A DNA stretch of 64,000 nucleotides from Flammeovirga sp. OC4. Lineage in GTDB: Bacteria; Bacteroidota; Bacteroidia; Cytophagales; Flammeovirgaceae. Shown here in pieces: positions 36,933 through 46,358 of the stretch (the stretch's first letter is position 1; each line of letters opens with the position of its first letter). The notes under the pieces were generated by a model that was not told the origin of the DNA, searched no databases, and saw only the letters and a list, made by a program, of their open reading frames with translations. The translations under genes and the position numbers were made by a program. The DNA is taken from contig NZ_JTAM01000023.1 of NCBI RefSeq assembly GCF_000812565.1, positions 1-64,000 of the forward strand. The letters are read 5' to 3'.

Positions 36933-37694
36933 ATGCAATCCATTGATCTGAAAATTAAAAATAGTAAAGGAATAGAATTAGCTTCCAAGCTAGAGTTACC
37001 TGAAGAAAATGCAACGACAACTTATGCAATATTTGCACACTGCTTTACTTGTTCAAAAAATTTGAATGCGGTCGTCAACATTGCAAAAGCATTAAACGCT
37101 ATGGGAGTAGCAGTTTTGCGATTTGATTTTACTGGTTTAGGTCAAAGTAAAGGTGAATTTAGTGAAACTGATTTTAGTTCGAATGTACAAGACTTGATAG
37201 ATGTTGCTGAATATTTATCAAAAGAATACAAAGCCCCAAAACTTATGATTGGGCATTCTCTTGGAGGGGCAGCTGCTATCTATGCTGGTAAACAAATAAC
37301 TTCGATTGAAGCCATCGCAACAATTGGTGCCCCATCAGCCCCTCACCATGTTCAGCATCTTTTTAAGCATAGTATTGATGAAATTAAAGAAAAAGGGAAG
37401 GCTCTAGTAGAATTAGGAGGTCGACCATTTACGATCTCAAAACAATTTATTGATGATATTTCTTCTACTGATATGGAACAAATAATGGCCACATTAAGAA
37501 AACCAATCCTAATCACTCATTCACCACAAGACACTACCGTGGAAATCAAAAATGCAGCTGAAATATACGGTTTTGCACATCATTCTAAAAGTTTTATTTC
37601 ATTAGATGGAGCTGATCATTTATTGACTAAAAATAAATATTCTTTATATGTTGGGAGAATGATCGCTCAATGGGTTTCGATTTATATCGAATAG
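36933..37694 (+). CDS. Alpha/beta hydrolase, like the N-terminal half of hydrolase-OsmC fusions
   Basis: A cytoplasmic serine hydrolase of unknown substrate. IFAHCFTCSKNL forms the oxyanion region, RFDFTGLGQSKGEF follows, GHSLGGAA carries the nucleophile Ser, LITHSPQDTTV the acidic residue and DGADHLLT the His, so the triad is complete. The text closely matches the hydrolase domain of the bifunctional hydrolase/OsmC proteins of about 400 residues. Here the protein ends after 253 residues and no OsmC domain follows in any frame before the next gene. It is therefore a stand-alone form. Confidence 0.82.
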   Translation: MQSIDLKIKNSKGIELASKLELPEENATTTYAIFAHCFTCSKNLNAVVNIAKALNAMGVAVLRFDFTGLGQSKGEFSETDFSSNVQDLIDVAEYLSKEYKAPKLMIGHSLGGAAAIYAGKQITSIEAIATIGAPSAPHHVQHLFKHSIDEIKEKGKALVELGGRPFTISKQFIDDISSTDMEQIMATLRKPILITHSPQDTTVEIKNAAEIYGFAHHSKSFISLDGADHLLTKNKYSLYVGRMIAQWVSIYIE

Positions 37695-37780
37695 GAACAT
37701 CCTTTTTCATCCAACCAATAAAATTTGAAAGGGAAACTATAATATTATTGTTTCCTAAATACTACTTTTTTAATATGGTA

Positions 37781-37964
37781 TACAATGTAAACTAAGTTTT
37801 CGAATATTTATAGGGTTTAGAAATCAGGAGATTTCTTACAATCTGAAGGACACGAATGCCGCTATCGCTTAACATTCGCGCCAGTGAGCTTTCTACCATT
37901 TTAGTTTGGTAATACTCCACCCCGGCATTGAAGGGAAAAGCGTTAAGATTTAGTTTACAACGCA
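37781..37964. mobile_element. MITE-like inverted-repeat element (copy C)
   Basis: The left end (37781-37802) matches the left end of copy B at 21 of 22 bases. The right end (37950-37964) matches the 15-base terminus at 13 positions. The block at 37909-37945 (with TTGAAGGGAAAAGCG) is shared with 12771-12806. Near 37850-37885 CGAATG and CATTCG form a hairpin. It is shorter than copy B and non-coding. Its right tip overlaps the end of the aldose epimerase gene. Confidence 0.6.
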
Positions 37965-39040
37965 CTTACTTTATAGATCGTAGAATGCTTGTACTCTTCT
38001 CCAACTTCCAAAATAACACTTGGAAAATTGGGATGGTGAGGTGCGTTTGGATAAAATTGTGCCTCAAAACAAATAGATTCCCTTGCTTTAAAAGCTTTTC
38101 CATCATCACTCCTATCCTTTCCCGAAAGAAAATTAGCAGTATAGATTTGAGCCGCTGGTAATGTTGTTTTCATTTCCATTTTAATTCCAGATTGAGGATC
38201 AATGGCAGTTATAAATGGAATATTGTTATTTTTTTTGATAAAATTATGGTCTAACCCATTTGCTAAGTTAATCTGTTCATTTTGGCTATCCATCACCTCT
38301 CCCACCGGTTTCAAAGTTCTAAAATCAAAAACAGAATAATCAACTGCTCTAATTTCACCCGTTGGTAATCCTCCTTTCTTTAATGGTGTGAATCGGTCTG
38401 CGTTCACCATCAACTGAAGATCGAGTACAGATCCATTCCCGGCCCCTTTCAAATTAAAAAAAGCATGATTCGAAAGGTTCAAAACCGTTTTTTTGTCAGT
38501 TGTCGCAAAGTAGTTGATCTCCAATTCATTTTCATCCGACAACTTATATTCAACCGAAACTTTAAGGTTTCCAGGAAAGCCTCCTTCTTTATCTTTAAAC
38601 TCGTAACCTAATTTAACTTTATTGTTGGTCACATTCTCCACCTCCCAAAATTTATCATGACAACCTGACTTTCCGCCATGCAAAATATATTCATCATTTG
38701 TCAGGTTAATTATCTCTCCATCTAGTTCAAAATTTTGTAAGCGGTTAGCATATCTACCTATAATTGCACCATAATAAGGAGCTCCTGCTTCTTGATATTG
38801 CTGTAAAGTAGAAAAACCTAAAACGATATTTCTTAAGCTGTTCATTTTATCTTTTACAAACCATGCTACTATTCTTGCCCCATAGTTAGTGATATCCACT
38901 CTATTTCCACGATTATTTTTTAAAGTTATGATCTCAAATGTAGTGTTTTGTATATTTCTATCTTTTACTTTTTGATCAGAGGTTGATTCATTACAACCGA
39001 TCAAAAATAACAATGTAACGACCAATAATTTTCTTAGCAT
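37955..39040 (-). CDS. galM: Aldose 1-epimerase, lipoprotein
   Basis: Interconverts alpha and beta anomers of galactose or related sugars, probably in the periplasm. The lipobox is LLFLIGC. GAIIGRYANRL, the substrate-binding HGG in ILHGGKSGCHDKFWEV, the catalytic His in LSNHAFFNL, GLDHNFI and the catalytic Glu in ESICFEAQFYPNAPHHPNFP are the GalM landmarks. At 361 residues it has the normal length. The last two codons and the stop (GCG TTG TAA) lie inside the right tip of the inverted-repeat element at 37781-37964, so the element seems to have supplied the stop codon. It does not lie next to a galactose pathway, but the galactan enzymes at 46-52 kb would release its substrate. Confidence 0.88.
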   Translation of the reverse strand: MLRKLLVVTLLFLIGCNESTSDQKVKDRNIQNTTFEIITLKNNRGNRVDITNYGARIVAWFVKDKMNSLRNIVLGFSTLQQYQEAGAPYYGAIIGRYANRLQNFELDGEIINLTNDEYILHGGKSGCHDKFWEVENVTNNKVKLGYEFKDKEGGFPGNLKVSVEYKLSDENELEINYFATTDKKTVLNLSNHAFFNLKGAGNGSVLDLQLMVNADRFTPLKKGGLPTGEIRAVDYSVFDFRTLKPVGEVMDSQNEQINLANGLDHNFIKKNNNIPFITAIDPQSGIKMEMKTTLPAAQIYTANFLSGKDRSDDGKAFKARESICFEAQFYPNAPHHPNFPSVILEVGEEYKHSTIYKVSAL

Positions 39041-39420
39041 AACTCTAGTTTTTAATGTAAATGAGTTGAGCTTAAAACTAGCTTATGTGGCAATAACTTA
39101 AAGGTGAGGAATCTGTTTGAATAAAGAGGCATTTTTAGAATTTCTAGCTTTCTGTTTTTATCATAAAAAAATGTCCCCTTTATTATTGTATTTTTAAGTA
39201 GGGTTATGATTCTACTTCAATAGTATTTAGATTTAAAACAATTTCAATCACAAATTGTAATTAGGCTAAGGTGAAGTTTCTGATTTGGTAAAATATTCGA
39301 TTCAAAATATGAAATAGTAAGACTCTTAAGAAATAATAATCATTTCAACCTGTCTCCAATAGAAATTTTTCATGCTTTTAAAACAACTCCCAAACTCACT
39401 TATAATAGAAAACCTTAACA
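39041..39420. other. Divergent spacer, nothing recognised
   Basis: About 380 AT-rich bases between the epimerase and SDR starts. I see neither a consensus promoter box nor a strong hairpin. Confidence 0.4.
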
Positions 39421-40224
39421 ATGAAGTACTACAACAACAAAAACATATTTATTACTGGCGGAACAAGTGGAATCGGTTTAGAAATGGGAAAACAACTCTC
39501 CTCATCTGGGGCAAATATTGTTCTTTTTGGTCGAAAGAATTTAGAGGAAGCCTGCGAAATTGTTCAAAGTAAAGGGGGAGATAACAGTGTTCATTCTATC
39601 TTGATGGAAACGACCGATTTATCGTCTGTTCAGTATGGTTTTGGTGAAGGAGTAAAGGCAATTGGAACCCCACACATTATCATTCACTCAGCGGGGATTG
39701 GCAGGTGTGTACCATTTACCGATTTTTCCAAAGATGATTTCGAACAAGTTATCAATGTCAATGTATTTGGCTCTCGTAATGTCGCCGAGGTCTCTTTCGA
39801 ATACCTAAAAAAGACTAAAGGACAGCTCATGTTTATCGTTTCATTAGCAGGTATTATTACGAATTACGGGTACTCTGCTTACTGTAGCTCAAAGTATGCT
39901 ACTCTAGGTTTTGCAGGCGTGTTAAGGAGCGAATGGAAGCCTTTTGGTATTCATATCACTGCGGCATGTCCTCCAGAAATTGATACACCTTTGGTAGAAA
40001 TGGAAAAGAAAGAGTCTCCTAAAGTGTCAAAAATACTGAAGAATTTCGCTGGGAATTTACCATTAGATTATGCGTGTCGATCTATGCTAAAAGGACTTTC
40101 TAAGAAAAAATATATTGTAATTCCGGGTTTTAAAGCTAAGTTTGTAAGTATCACACAACATCTTGTACCAAAACTCAATACTCTTATCAGTGATTTTATT
40201 ATATCACGATATATCAAAGGCTAA
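39421..40224 (+). CDS. SDR oxidoreductase resembling 3-ketodihydrosphingosine reductase
   Basis: NADPH-dependent short-chain reductase. TGGTSGIG and LFGRK bind the cofactor, HSAGIG replaces NNAG, and S of IVSLAG with YCSSK forms the catalytic set. After it, GFAGVLRSEWKPFGIHITAACPPEIDTPL closely parallels eukaryotic KDSR, where a PPD-TP block follows the active site. The C-terminus has an amphipathic stretch (KFVSITQHLVPKLNTLISDFI) that could touch the membrane. A role in sphingolipid synthesis is an attractive inference in this phylum. No serine palmitoyltransferase gene is nearby. The Crp/Fnr gene follows 20 bases later. Confidence 0.75.
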   Translation: MKYYNNKNIFITGGTSGIGLEMGKQLSSSGANIVLFGRKNLEEACEIVQSKGGDNSVHSILMETTDLSSVQYGFGEGVKAIGTPHIIIHSAGIGRCVPFTDFSKDDFEQVINVNVFGSRNVAEVSFEYLKKTKGQLMFIVSLAGIITNYGYSAYCSSKYATLGFAGVLRSEWKPFGIHITAACPPEIDTPLVEMEKKESPKVSKILKNFAGNLPLDYACRSMLKGLSKKKYIVIPGFKAKFVSITQHLVPKLNTLISDFIISRYIKG

Positions 40225-40244
40225 ATTCATTTCTTTTTTTTATT

Positions 40245-40820
40245 ATGCTACAACAACTCATAGAAGAACTCAATTGTATTTCTAAATTAACTGACAAAGA
40301 ACAAAAACTGATCAAAAACCTCATAGCAGTAAAACATTTAGACGAAGGAGATTATTGGTATTATGAAGGAAAGGTTACCGATCAAGTTGCTTTTGTTGCA
40401 AAAGGTTATTTAAGAAATTACTACTTAATAGAAGAAGAGGAAAAAACGGAATGCTTTTATTTTGAAGGTTCATTTACAGGAGATTTACCCTCTATTATTT
40501 CTGAAACCCCTTGTAAGTCGTTTAATATTGCTATGGAGTCGACTACATTATTAACGCTTTCATATCAAGAACTCAACGAACTCGCAAAACAGTCCATCAA
40601 CATTGAACGTTTACTTCGTAAAGTAACTGAACAAAGTTTTGTGATGTATCATGAAAAAGTGGCGTCTTTTTTATTACAATCACCAAGAGAAAGGTTTGAA
40701 GATCTATTCCTGAAAAGACCAATCGTCTTTAAAAAAGCATCCGCAAATCATATTGCATCTTATTTAGGCATCACTCCTCAGCATTTTTCGAGGTTAAGAA
40801 GTATTTATCAAAAACAGTAA
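40245..40820 (+). CDS. Crp/Fnr-family transcription regulator
   Basis: A 191-residue regulator. The N-terminal cyclic-nucleotide-binding-like jelly roll runs from LTDKEQKLIKNL to about residue 120, with LDEGDYWYYEGKVTDQVAFV and GSFTGDLPSIIS. After the dimer helix a short C-terminal HTH is visible as SANHIASYLGITPQHFSRLR. The ligand-pocket Arg-Ser pair of true Crp is absent, as in most Bacteroidota members, so the signal is unknown. It is directly downstream of the SDR gene and likely co-transcribed. Confidence 0.82.
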   Translation: MLQQLIEELNCISKLTDKEQKLIKNLIAVKHLDEGDYWYYEGKVTDQVAFVAKGYLRNYYLIEEEEKTECFYFEGSFTGDLPSIISETPCKSFNIAMESTTLLTLSYQELNELAKQSINIERLLRKVTEQSFVMYHEKVASFLLQSPRERFEDLFLKRPIVFKKASANHIASYLGITPQHFSRLRSIYQKQ

Positions 40821-40863
40821 ATTAAAAGGGTTGGGTCTTTGAAAAATTGAAGCGAAAATTCAT

Positions 40864-40894
40864 AAAAAAACCACTACCTATAAAAAGATAGTGG
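40864..40894 (-). terminator. Terminator of the acyl-CoA ligase gene
   Basis: CCACTA (40871-40876) pairs with TAGTGG (40889-40894), and the minus strand continues into seven Ts. It also lies behind the Crp/Fnr gene on the plus strand. Confidence 0.6.
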
Positions 40895-40917
40895 CTTGAT
40901 TTGAAATGCATTGCAAA

Positions 40918-42717
40918 TTACTTAGTGTACATTGCTGCAATTTCATTTTTATAATTTTCGTTGATTGTCTTTCTCTTCAATTTCAACGTTGGAGTCATTT
41001 CCCCTTTATCTTGAGAAAATTCTTTTGTAAGAAGCGTGAAGCGTTTCACTTTCTCGAAAGGAGCCAAATCATGTTGTTGAGCTTCTACTCTCTTTTCAAT
41101 TAATTTCTGAATATCATGGTGATTTACTAATTCTTCTACTGAACCATATGAAATACCATTTTCTTGAGCGTACTCTTTTAAGTTTTCATAAGTTGGAACA
41201 ATCAAAGCCGAAACGAAGTTTTTACCATCTGCAATGACAGCAATTTGCTCTACGAAGTGGTCTTTACCAATCTTACCTTCTACAACCTGTGGTGCGATGT
41301 ACTTACCATTTGATGTTTTCATTAGTTCCTTAATTCTATCAGTGATCATCAAGTTACCATCTTCATCAAATTTACCAGCATCACCTGTTTTAAAGTATCC
41401 GTCTTCAGTAAATACCTTGGCAGTTTCTTCAGGTTTGTTATAGTAACCTTTCATTACTACATCACCTTTTACTAAGATCTCGTCGTTCTCACCAATTTTC
41501 ACATCAACATTTGGCATTTTTGTACCAATTGTGTTTGGATTGAAAGCACGATCAATATACCATGCCGTTACAGTAGCTGCTGTCTCAGTAAGACCGTATC
41601 CTAATACTACAGGAATACCAATAGCATGGAAGAACTCACCAATTTCTGGATCCAATTTAGCTCCACCTGCTGGCATAAACTTAATGTTTCCACCCATCAA
41701 TTTTTGGAATTTACTAAACACCAATTTGTTTGCAATCTTATGTTGGAATTTCAAAAATCCTGATGGTGTTTCATTATTTAGTTTATGGTGGAATACTGCT
41801 TTACCCACTCCGATAGCCCAGTGAAACAATTTCTGTCTTGAAGGAGCTGCTTTGGCTACTTTTTCGTGAATTGTTGAGTAGATTTTCTCATAAAAACGAG
41901 GAACAGCACACATCACATTTGGTTTTACTTCCACTAATGCCTCTTTGATCAGCTTCGTATCTTCCAAATAATTATTGACACCACCTTTATATAAAACATA
42001 AGTTGACCATGCTCTCTCGAATACGTGAGATAATGGAAGGAAACTTAAGTTGATATCTTTATCTGTAAATTCAATGAATTCATCATGAGCATCAAATTGC
42101 TTTCCGAAGTTATGATAATCCATCATTACACCTTTAGGTTCACCAGTAGTACCCGAAGTATAAATCAGCGTCATCAAATCAGTCAATGATGCATCCTCTA
42201 CTCTTTTCAATAATTCAGCTTCTTGAGATTTTTCACCTTTTTCAATGAAATCATCCCAAAGAATACCCAATTTATGTCCTCTTCTATGAATACTAGGCTT
42301 CATTGCTACAATCCATTCTAATGATGGACATTCTTCCGCAATTTCAGCAGCGTTGTCGTATTGTTCTTGATCTCCAACAAAAAGTACTTTAATCTGAGCA
42401 TCGTTAATAATGTACGCTGCTTGCTTTGATGTACTTGTAGCGTAAATCGATACACTTACAGCTCTAATTTGTTGAGATGCAAAATCTGCAATTGTCCAGT
42501 TCGGCATATTTTGAGCGTAAATACCTACTTTTTCCTGAACACCTACACCTGATGACAAAAGACTTAATGAGATTTTATCTATTTCTTCTGAAAAATCATT
42601 CCATGAGATACTTTCCCAAATTTGATCTGCAACACGAAATCTTACTGCATCTCTTTCTTTATACTTTGAAGCTTGTTGGCGAATTTTATGTACTAAATGT
42701 ACTGTCTCTTTTGTCAT
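40918..42717 (-). CDS. Long-chain fatty acyl-CoA ligase
   Basis: AMP-forming enzyme that activates fatty acids with ATP and CoA. The P-loop is LIYTSGTTGEPKGVM. LPLSHVFERAW is typical of the long-chain group. YGLTETAATV is the adenylate-binding motif, and FKTGDAGKFDEDGNLMITDRIKELMKTSNGKYI covers the hinge and C-terminal domain. At 599 residues it matches the FAA1/FadD15 type. No signal peptide is present, so it is cytoplasmic or membrane-associated. It is monocistronic here and convergent with the SDR-Crp/Fnr pair. Confidence 0.92.
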   Translation of the reverse strand: MTKETVHLVHKIRQQASKYKERDAVRFRVADQIWESISWNDFSEEIDKISLSLLSSGVGVQEKVGIYAQNMPNWTIADFASQQIRAVSVSIYATSTSKQAAYIINDAQIKVLFVGDQEQYDNAAEIAEECPSLEWIVAMKPSIHRRGHKLGILWDDFIEKGEKSQEAELLKRVEDASLTDLMTLIYTSGTTGEPKGVMMDYHNFGKQFDAHDEFIEFTDKDINLSFLPLSHVFERAWSTYVLYKGGVNNYLEDTKLIKEALVEVKPNVMCAVPRFYEKIYSTIHEKVAKAAPSRQKLFHWAIGVGKAVFHHKLNNETPSGFLKFQHKIANKLVFSKFQKLMGGNIKFMPAGGAKLDPEIGEFFHAIGIPVVLGYGLTETAATVTAWYIDRAFNPNTIGTKMPNVDVKIGENDEILVKGDVVMKGYYNKPEETAKVFTEDGYFKTGDAGKFDEDGNLMITDRIKELMKTSNGKYIAPQVVEGKIGKDHFVEQIAVIADGKNFVSALIVPTYENLKEYAQENGISYGSVEELVNHHDIQKLIEKRVEAQQHDLAPFEKVKRFTLLTKEFSQDKGEMTPTLKLKRKTINENYKNEIAAMYTK

Positions 42718-42868
42718 GTGTGTGTTTGTATAAAATATAATTATTTAAGTAATGAATTCTAATCAATTCATCCGACACCTACCTAAACAAGCTTCGCTTA
42801 GGTTTTGTGACAAAAACAAGAAATAATATTCTGAATAAAATTAAATAGCATTATTTTAAGATAATTTA

Positions 42869-42897
42869 TTGTTTTAGGAATATTTATTTTACCTTTG
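42869..42897 (+). promoter_or_regulatory. Promoter of the barrel-aminopeptidase pair
   Basis: TTG at 42869-42871 and TACCTTTG at 42890-42897 are 18 bases apart and match both Bacteroidota consensus elements. The leader would be about 37 bases. Confidence 0.65.
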
Positions 42898-42940
42898 TCA
42901 AAACTATTTGCTGAATGCTTAAATAAGCCTAATTTTAAAT

Positions 42941-43540
42941 ATGAACCGTAAATTCTTAATTCTACTAACAATTGGGGTTTTGACTTTTTTCGCTAATTGC
43001 ACAATTGCCCAAGAAAATAAATTTCTTTTTTCTTACAGCAATTCACAAGGTGTAAGTGATTTAAGATACCTCGAATTGAATGGATTCCAGTTGGAATGGC
43101 AATATCATTTCAAGAAAACACCTCTATCAGCAGGTCTTTCTGTAGGTTATCATTATTCAAAAGATAAGGAAATTGTAGAAATTCCCGTGCTTTATGGTGT
43201 TAACAATCAACAGATGACAAATGTTAAATCCGTTCCGATTTTAGCACATCTTAAATATTCCTTTTTTGAAAGTAAATATTTGAAACCTTATGTAGGAATT
43301 GGTTTTGGTATGTATCATCAATCACATGGTATTGTCATCAATACATTTGATTATCCAGGTAAGATTATTACCAAAGATTTTACAGATTGGCATTTTGGCT
43401 TTGCTCCTGAAGTAGGTATTACTACTGATCTTTTCCCCAACATAGGGGCTTTTATAAGTTTAAAATATAATTGTATCGGTAGTGATAATAAACATCTAAA
43501 TTATAACAATGTATCATTTAACTTTGGGATTATTTTTTAA
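42941..43540 (+). CDS. Small outer-membrane beta-barrel (porin-like) protein
   Basis: A signal peptide ending in ANCTIAQ is followed by about 175 residues of alternating strands: LNGFQLEWQYHF, LSAGLSVGYHYS, ILAHLKYSFFES, LKPYVGIGFGMYH, FGFAPEVGITTDL and GAFISLKYN, ending in SFNFGIIF with a C-terminal aromatic. This is the OMP_b-brl pattern of eight-stranded barrels. It is 13 bases upstream of the aminopeptidase gene and shares its promoter. The ligand is unknown. Confidence 0.7.
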   Translation: MNRKFLILLTIGVLTFFANCTIAQENKFLFSYSNSQGVSDLRYLELNGFQLEWQYHFKKTPLSAGLSVGYHYSKDKEIVEIPVLYGVNNQQMTNVKSVPILAHLKYSFFESKYLKPYVGIGFGMYHQSHGIVINTFDYPGKIITKDFTDWHFGFAPEVGITTDLFPNIGAFISLKYNCIGSDNKHLNYNNVSFNFGIIF

Positions 43541-43553
43541 CTAAAATGTTCAA

Positions 43554-46034
43554 ATGAAAAAACTATACATTATTCTAGGCTTATTTTTAATGTTTTACTC
43601 ATGTCAATCTCCAGAAGACTTACCCCTTAAATCAGGAGTTTCTCAACAACTAGCACAACAGCGATTCAATACCATTACAAATGTAGAATATGATTTACAT
43701 CTTGTATTACCCGACTCTCCCATCAAAAGAATTCAATCTACATTACATTTAAGATTTAACGTTAACAGCAATTCTGAACCTATCGTTTTGGATTTCAGAT
43801 CAGATTCTACACGAATTACAAACCTTATTGTCAATAATCAGCCCTCAAAGCATTATTATAAACAGGAACATATTATTATACCAACTGATCACCTGAAAAA
43901 AGGTGAAAATAGTATATCCTTTCATTTTATAGCCGGTGATCAATCACTTAACAGAAAAGAAAATTACATGTATACGCTTCTTGTTCCAGATAGGGCAAGA
44001 ACGTTATTTCCATGTTTTGATCAGCCAGATATCAAAGCAAAGTATATCTTAAGTTTAGATATGCCCGAAAATTGGGATGCCATTGCTGGAGAGTATGGTG
44101 TAACAAAACCAACTGAGAAAGGACGAAAAGTCATCACTTTTGGTCAAACGGAACCCATCTCTAGTTATTTATTTTCATTTGTGGCTGGAGAATTTAAGCG
44201 TATCGAGAAATCAGTAGGTGGTAGAAAATATGCCATGCTTCATTTGGAAGAAGAGGATAAGATACAAGCTAACCAAGATCAGATTTTTGAATTGCATGCA
44301 AATGCAGTCCAATGGATGGAAAATTATACATCTATTCCTCTACCTTTTAACAAGCTGGACTTTGCATTAATCCCCCCATTTCAATATGGAGGAATGGAAC
44401 ATGTGGGTGCGATCCAATACCGAGCTTCTTCATTGATTTTAGATGAAAATGCCGGTCCTTCAGAAAAACTCCGTCGAGCTCAGCTTATTGCTCATGAAGT
44501 AGCCCATATGTGGTTCGGTGATTTGGTGACCATGAAATGGTTTGATGATGTGTGGTTAAAAGAAGTTTTTGCCAACTTTATCGCAGCAAAAGCAATTACC
44601 CCTTCTTACCCTGAAATTGATCACAATTTACAATTCTTCCTTTCTCATCAATACAGGGCCTATGAGATTGATAGAACTGCTGGTAATCACCCTATTCAGC
44701 AAAAACTTGAAAACCTTAATTTGGCAGGAACACTTTATGGAGCTATTATTTACTGTAAAGCTCCGGTTGTAATGGCTCAAATCGAATTATTAGTAGGTGA
44801 AGAAAACCTAAAAAAATCTTTACAGATTTATCTAGAAAAATATGCCTATAACAACGCGACTTTTGATGATTTAATTGAAGTCATTTCTACGACATCAAAT
44901 GTAGACCTAAAAGATTGGGCAAATCTTTGGGTAAAAAATGAAGGAATGCCTCATTACATTCTTGAAAGAAAGAAGGATAAACTCTTTATCACTACTCAAG
45001 ATTTTAAGAAATCTCAAAAGGTAGTCATTGGCGGTAATGAAGTTTTATTGGATCAAGAAAAAGTCAATTTAGAACTCCCTAAAGGAAGTTTCCCATTAGA
45101 TCAGAGTGGAAAAAATTATGGTTACTTTGAGTTAAGTATTGGGTTGATTAATGAAATAAAAAATAACATCAAAGAATATTCGCCTTTAGAAAAAGCGATT
45201 GCCTATAGTACACTTTGGGAAAACTTTTTAAGAGACAACCTTTATTTAGACGGATACATCAACTTCATTTGGGAAAGAATGATTTTGGAAGAAAATCTGC
45301 TTCTAAAAAAACAGTTGTTAGGTCAATTCGATCAGTTATATTGGTATTATATTACTGAAACGGAACGAAAAAATATCAGTAAAGCATACTTTCATTTCCT
45401 TGAAAAACAAATTAAAGAAAGTAAAGAAAAAGCACTGCAGTCATTCTACTTTAATGTCATCAAGATCTTACAACATCAAGAGGAGCAATTCGACTACCTA
45501 AATACATTTTTAACTTCAAAGAATACGACTCCAACACTCAATGACAGAGAGAGAATTAATCTTTTAATGAAATTGCGTCTGGAAAATCGTCATCAATCCA
45601 ATGTTGCTGTAGAGGCTGTAAAGTCTGCGTTAAGCTCTAATTATTATAAAGAGTATTTAGAGTTTATCTCCCCAGCCAGCAGCAATAATGAAATTGAAAA
45701 AGACGCCTTTTTTGAAGGATTAAAGGAAGTTGGAAATAGGTCTAATGAGCCTTGGGTTGAAAGTGCACTTCGCCTTTTAAATCATCCTTTGAATGCAAAA
45801 CATTCATTAAAATACGTGAGACCAACATTAGAACTATTACCTGAAATTCAAAAAACCGGAGACATTTTCTTTCCTTATAATTATTTGAAAAGTACTATTG
45901 GGAAACGTAAAGAACAACAAACCATTGATTGGGTCAATAGCTATCTGGAGAAAAATAATATTGATATAAAACTTAAAAATAAGATTTTACAAAATTTGGA
46001 TCCCGTGATTAGAAGACAATCAGTCGCCAACTAA
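43554..46034 (+). CDS. M1-family metalloaminopeptidase, lipoprotein
   Basis: Zinc aminopeptidase that removes N-terminal residues from peptides, here membrane-anchored outside the cytoplasm (lipobox MFYSC). The zinc site is H314-E315-V-A-H318 in HEVAHMWFGD, with E337 in WLKEVFANF as third ligand. YGGMEHVGAI is the peptide N-terminus-binding motif, with His where most relatives have Asn in GxMEN. An all-helical C-terminal part from about residue 480 closes the cleft. At 826 residues it has the usual length. It follows the barrel gene and ends in its own terminator. Confidence 0.9.
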   Translation: MKKLYIILGLFLMFYSCQSPEDLPLKSGVSQQLAQQRFNTITNVEYDLHLVLPDSPIKRIQSTLHLRFNVNSNSEPIVLDFRSDSTRITNLIVNNQPSKHYYKQEHIIIPTDHLKKGENSISFHFIAGDQSLNRKENYMYTLLVPDRARTLFPCFDQPDIKAKYILSLDMPENWDAIAGEYGVTKPTEKGRKVITFGQTEPISSYLFSFVAGEFKRIEKSVGGRKYAMLHLEEEDKIQANQDQIFELHANAVQWMENYTSIPLPFNKLDFALIPPFQYGGMEHVGAIQYRASSLILDENAGPSEKLRRAQLIAHEVAHMWFGDLVTMKWFDDVWLKEVFANFIAAKAITPSYPEIDHNLQFFLSHQYRAYEIDRTAGNHPIQQKLENLNLAGTLYGAIIYCKAPVVMAQIELLVGEENLKKSLQIYLEKYAYNNATFDDLIEVISTTSNVDLKDWANLWVKNEGMPHYILERKKDKLFITTQDFKKSQKVVIGGNEVLLDQEKVNLELPKGSFPLDQSGKNYGYFELSIGLINEIKNNIKEYSPLEKAIAYSTLWENFLRDNLYLDGYINFIWERMILEENLLLKKQLLGQFDQLYWYYITETERKNISKAYFHFLEKQIKESKEKALQSFYFNVIKILQHQEEQFDYLNTFLTSKNTTPTLNDRERINLLMKLRLENRHQSNVAVEAVKSALSSNYYKEYLEFISPASSNNEIEKDAFFEGLKEVGNRSNEPWVESALRLLNHPLNAKHSLKYVRPTLELLPEIQKTGDIFFPYNYLKSTIGKRKEQQTIDWVNSYLEKNNIDIKLKNKILQNLDPVIRRQSVAN

Positions 46035-46040
46035 AAAAGT

Positions 46041-46079
46041 AAAAGCCATAACCGTATAAACTAAAGGTTATGGCTTTTT
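46041..46079 (+). terminator. Terminator of the aminopeptidase gene
   Basis: AAAAGCCATAACC pairs perfectly with GGTTATGGCTTTT and the T run continues. Confidence 0.8.
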
Positions 46080-46358
46080 CATTAACACTCTTAAAAGTCA
46101 AAATGTATATACCTTAATATTGGTTATTTTTAATCTAAAAAAATGATTACTGGTACTTTCATTCCATTTATACCCATAACCTAGAGCACCCTTAGCCCTA
46201 AATAATATAGACCTCTACTGGTGAAAATCTTTATTTTTAAACAGCCCAAGCCTCACAATTCAATAATTACCCCCTCAATTTCACTAAAATTATACCTTCC
46301 TTCCCCTCTGTGATCCTGTATATTTGGAATATGAATTATTACTAATTAGCAATCTAAG
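46080..46358 (+). promoter_or_regulatory. Upstream region and -7 box of the GH86-GH2 operon
   Basis: TATATTTG at 46319-46326 is an exact -7 box, with a leader of about 26 bases. No TTG is present at -33, and the TACTTCA repeats of the first locus are absent. A different activator is therefore likely. Confidence 0.45.

Noticed and set aside
41531-41824. 97-codon frame opposite the acyl-CoA ligase
   Set aside because: Antisense shadow of a clear ligase gene.
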